Source: Saccharomonospora marina XMU15 (GTDB taxonomy: Bacteria; Actinomycetota; Actinomycetes; Mycobacteriales; Pseudonocardiaceae). Taken from it: a stretch of 64,000 bases of DNA. The notes under the pieces are model-generated. The model ran no database searches. It saw only the letters and a program-made list of their open reading frames with translations, and was not told the DNA's origin. Below, one piece after another: positions 62,422 to 64,000 of the stretch. Position 1 is the first letter of the stretch; each line of letters starts with the position of its first letter. The position numbers and the translations under genes were made by a program. The DNA lies in NCBI RefSeq assembly GCF_000244955.1, contig NZ_CM001439.1, positions 4,014,643-4,078,642 on the forward strand. The letters run 5' to 3'.

Positions 62422-63326
62422 GCGCGATACTCCCTGCCTGTCAGCTCGAGGAAGACATCCTCGAGGGTGGCCGTGCGCACCTGTAGCCCGCCGAGAGTGC
62501 CGCGCTCGGCGAGCGCGGAAAGCAGCGGCGCGGGATCGCGTGTGGAAATGGTCAGCGAGAGCTCGTCGACGGTGACGTGATCGGCTCCGGGCAGACTGCC
62601 CGCTTCGGAGGCGGGCAGCGCGCCGAGTTCGAGGATCACGTGGGTGGCGGCGTCGAGGTCACGCACGAGGCGGGCGGGCGCGTCCATCGCCAGGATTCGA
62701 CCGTGGTCCATGATCGCGACCCGGTCGCAGAGCACCTCGGCCTCGTCGAGGTAGTGCGTCGTGTAGATGATTGTCTTGCCTCGCGCCCGGATCTCGCGCA
62801 GCACGTCCCACAGGTTGCGGCGCGCCTGCGGGTCCAGCGCGGCGGTGGGCTCGTCGAGGAAGACGATGTCGGGGTCGTGCACCAGTGCGCAGGCGATGGA
62901 CAGCCGCTGCCGTTGCCCGCCGGACAGCTTCGCCTCCGGCGTGCCCGCCTTGTCCGCCAGGCCGACCAGATCGAGCATCTCCTGCACCCGGCCAGGGCCG
63001 ACACCGTAGAGCGCGCCGAAGGTCTCCAGTTGCTCGCGGGCGGTCAGCTTCTCGAAGAACGCCGAGGCCTGCAGTTGTACGCCGATGCGGGGCAGCAGCG
63101 TCAGGTCGCGTGGCCACGGTGACCTGCCGAGCAGCCGCACGGTGCCGGAGTCGGGCTCGCGCAGCCCTTCGGCCATCTCCAGTGTGGTGGTCTTTCCCGC
63201 GCCGTTGGGACCGAGGATGCCGAAGAACTCGCCCTCGTCGACCTCGAACGAGACGCCGTCGACGGCGACGAGATCGCCGTAACACATGCGCAGGTCGGAA
63301 ACGGCGAGCGCCGCGGTGGGTGGCAT
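62418..63326 (-). CDS. ABC transporter ATP-binding protein
   Basis: A 302-residue ATPase with Walker A GPNGAGKTT, signature KLSGGQRQRLSIACAL, Walker B IVFLDEPTAALD and H-loop YTTHYLDEAEVL. The C-terminal domain (about residues 220-300) ends in LEDVFLELTGREYRA, the CcmA/NatA-type tail. Overlaps the permease by 4 bases. Substrate unknown. Confidence 0.9.
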   Translation of the reverse strand: MPPTAALAVSDLRMCYGDLVAVDGVSFEVDEGEFFGILGPNGAGKTTTLEMAEGLREPDSGTVRLLGRSPWPRDLTLLPRIGVQLQASAFFEKLTAREQLETFGALYGVGPGRVQEMLDLVGLADKAGTPEAKLSGGQRQRLSIACALVHDPDIVFLDEPTAALDPQARRNLWDVLREIRARGKTIIYTTHYLDEAEVLCDRVAIMDHGRILAMDAPARLVRDLDAATHVILELGALPASEAGSLPGADHVTVDELSLTISTRDPAPLLSALAERGTLGGLQVRTATLEDVFLELTGREYRA

Positions 63327-63488
63327 GCCGGAAGGCTAACGTCGCCGCCGTGCCGCGTGGTGCGAGTTGCCGGAATCGCCGATGTTCGACCGGACACACC
63401 TGGCCGAGGCGTCATGTGGTCGCATACCGTGAGTCGTTCACGGTGGCATGTCGAGCCGTCACCGAGGAAAGGCGAGAGACTCTTCCGG

Positions 63489-64000
63489 ATGAACGCACCG
63501 CCGCAACCGATCGCACTGCCTGCCAACCAGCCGTCGCAGTTCTACCGCGGCGGCGCCGCGATCGCCGAGTTGCGCGGCGCGACGACGGACACCGCCTACG
63601 GTCCCGAGGACTGGGTCGCCTCCACCACGACACGGTTCGGCTCGGAAACCGAGGGGCTGACGCGGTTGCCCGACGGCCGCTGGCTGCGCGACGCCGTGCG
63701 TGCCGACCCGCTCGGCTGGCTCGGTGCGCGGCACGTCGAGTCGTTCGCCGACTCGACGGCGCTGCTGGTCAAGCTGCTCGATGCCGGCCAGCGGCTACCG
63801 GTGCACTTCCATCCCGACGACGACTTCGCCCGGGGCCACTTCGACTCCCACGTCGGCAAGGCTGAGGCCTGGATCGTGGTGGGTACCCGGTCGGCCGACG
63901 CGACCGTCTACACCGGATTCCGCGGCACGACGAGCCGCGACGTGATCGCGCAGTGGGTGCGCGAGCAGGACGCGCCCGCGATGTTGTCCGCACTCAACGC
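63489..64000 (+). CDS. Class I mannose-6-phosphate isomerase-like protein, truncated by window end
   Basis: The first 170 residues of a cupin-type isomerase. The zinc-site block LPVHFHPDDDFARGHFDSHVGKAEAWIVVG near residue 100-130 supplies two His, a Glu and a further His. Such enzymes interconvert mannose-6-P and fructose-6-P or act on related sugars. The ATG at 63489 has a weak ribosome site. The gene continues beyond the window, so length and C-terminal active site cannot be judged. Confidence 0.75.
   Translation, partial: MNAPPQPIALPANQPSQFYRGGAAIAELRGATTDTAYGPEDWVASTTTRFGSETEGLTRLPDGRWLRDAVRADPLGWLGARHVESFADSTALLVKLLDAGQRLPVHFHPDDDFARGHFDSHVGKAEAWIVVGTRSADATVYTGFRGTTSRDVIAQWVREQDAPAMLSALN

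Overview
The window is GC-rich, densely coded DNA from an actinobacterium. Frequent GTG/TTG starts, ATGA/GTGA gene overlaps, an EtfBA pair, a RamB-type glyoxylate regulator, an FHA/Ser-Thr kinase cluster and maltosyl-glucan genes all fit. Gene order resembles the Mycobacterium tuberculosis Rv3026c-Rv3041c neighbourhood as I remember it, but large inserts suggest another family, most likely Pseudonocardiaceae (Saccharomonospora/Amycolatopsis-like). No rRNA, tRNA or CRISPR array was seen.

Layout. 0-7 kb: a VanW-family cell-wall protein, a DUF5302 protein, leucine/valine dehydrogenase, an alpha/beta hydrolase, and the kynurenine pair kynU-kynA, divergent from a creatininase-like gene. 7-14 kb: a co-directional cluster led by a 1506-residue Ser/Thr kinase-STAND ATPase-WD40 protein. 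It is followed by a tiny basic protein, a coiled-coil membrane protein, a lipoprotein, a four-helix membrane protein and a divergent FHA protein. 14-24.7 kb: the conserved acyltransferase-GNAT-etfA-etfB block, DegV, and the methyltransferase, GH57 branching enzyme and GT4 synthase of an intracellular (methylglucose-type) alpha-glucan pathway, with a GH2 enzyme between them. 24.7-29.4 kb: a PhoD phosphatase, a PIN-domain gene with a deleted second copy, and an NTF2-like/TetR divergent pair. 29.5-34 kb: aceB-aceA and the divergent regulator ramB, with an array of TTTGCGAA-like boxes between them. 34-37 kb: a hexapeptide acyltransferase, a nucleoside hydrolase and an NlpC/P60 hydrolase.

37-50.7 kb is accessory and regulator-rich. 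It begins with a transposon ATPase remnant, and a second remnant resembling an integrase tail lies at 39.7 kb. It holds two ECF sigma/carboxymuconolactone-decarboxylase modules with distinct matching promoter motifs, a drug-type ABC exporter with a MerR regulator, an ArsR-SRPBCC/DUF1905/VOC operon, an erythromycin-esterase homologue with a double-HTH MerR protein, a MerR-thioredoxin operon, and an ArsR-acetyltransferase fusion.

50.7-64 kb returns to conserved backbone: a THUMP-like methyltransferase, a methyltransferase, an enoyl-CoA hydratase and an ABC ATPase (the Rv3037c-Rv3041c order). Then come glycogen phosphorylase, a zinc metallopeptidase lipoprotein, a thioredoxin-TPR protein, a thiamine-binding-like protein, MarR, DUF3817, an ABC-2 exporter and a truncated mannose-6-phosphate isomerase.

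The strongest candidates for new biology are the kinase-STAND-WD40 cluster, the paired ECF/CMD modules, and the ArsR-GNAT fusion.
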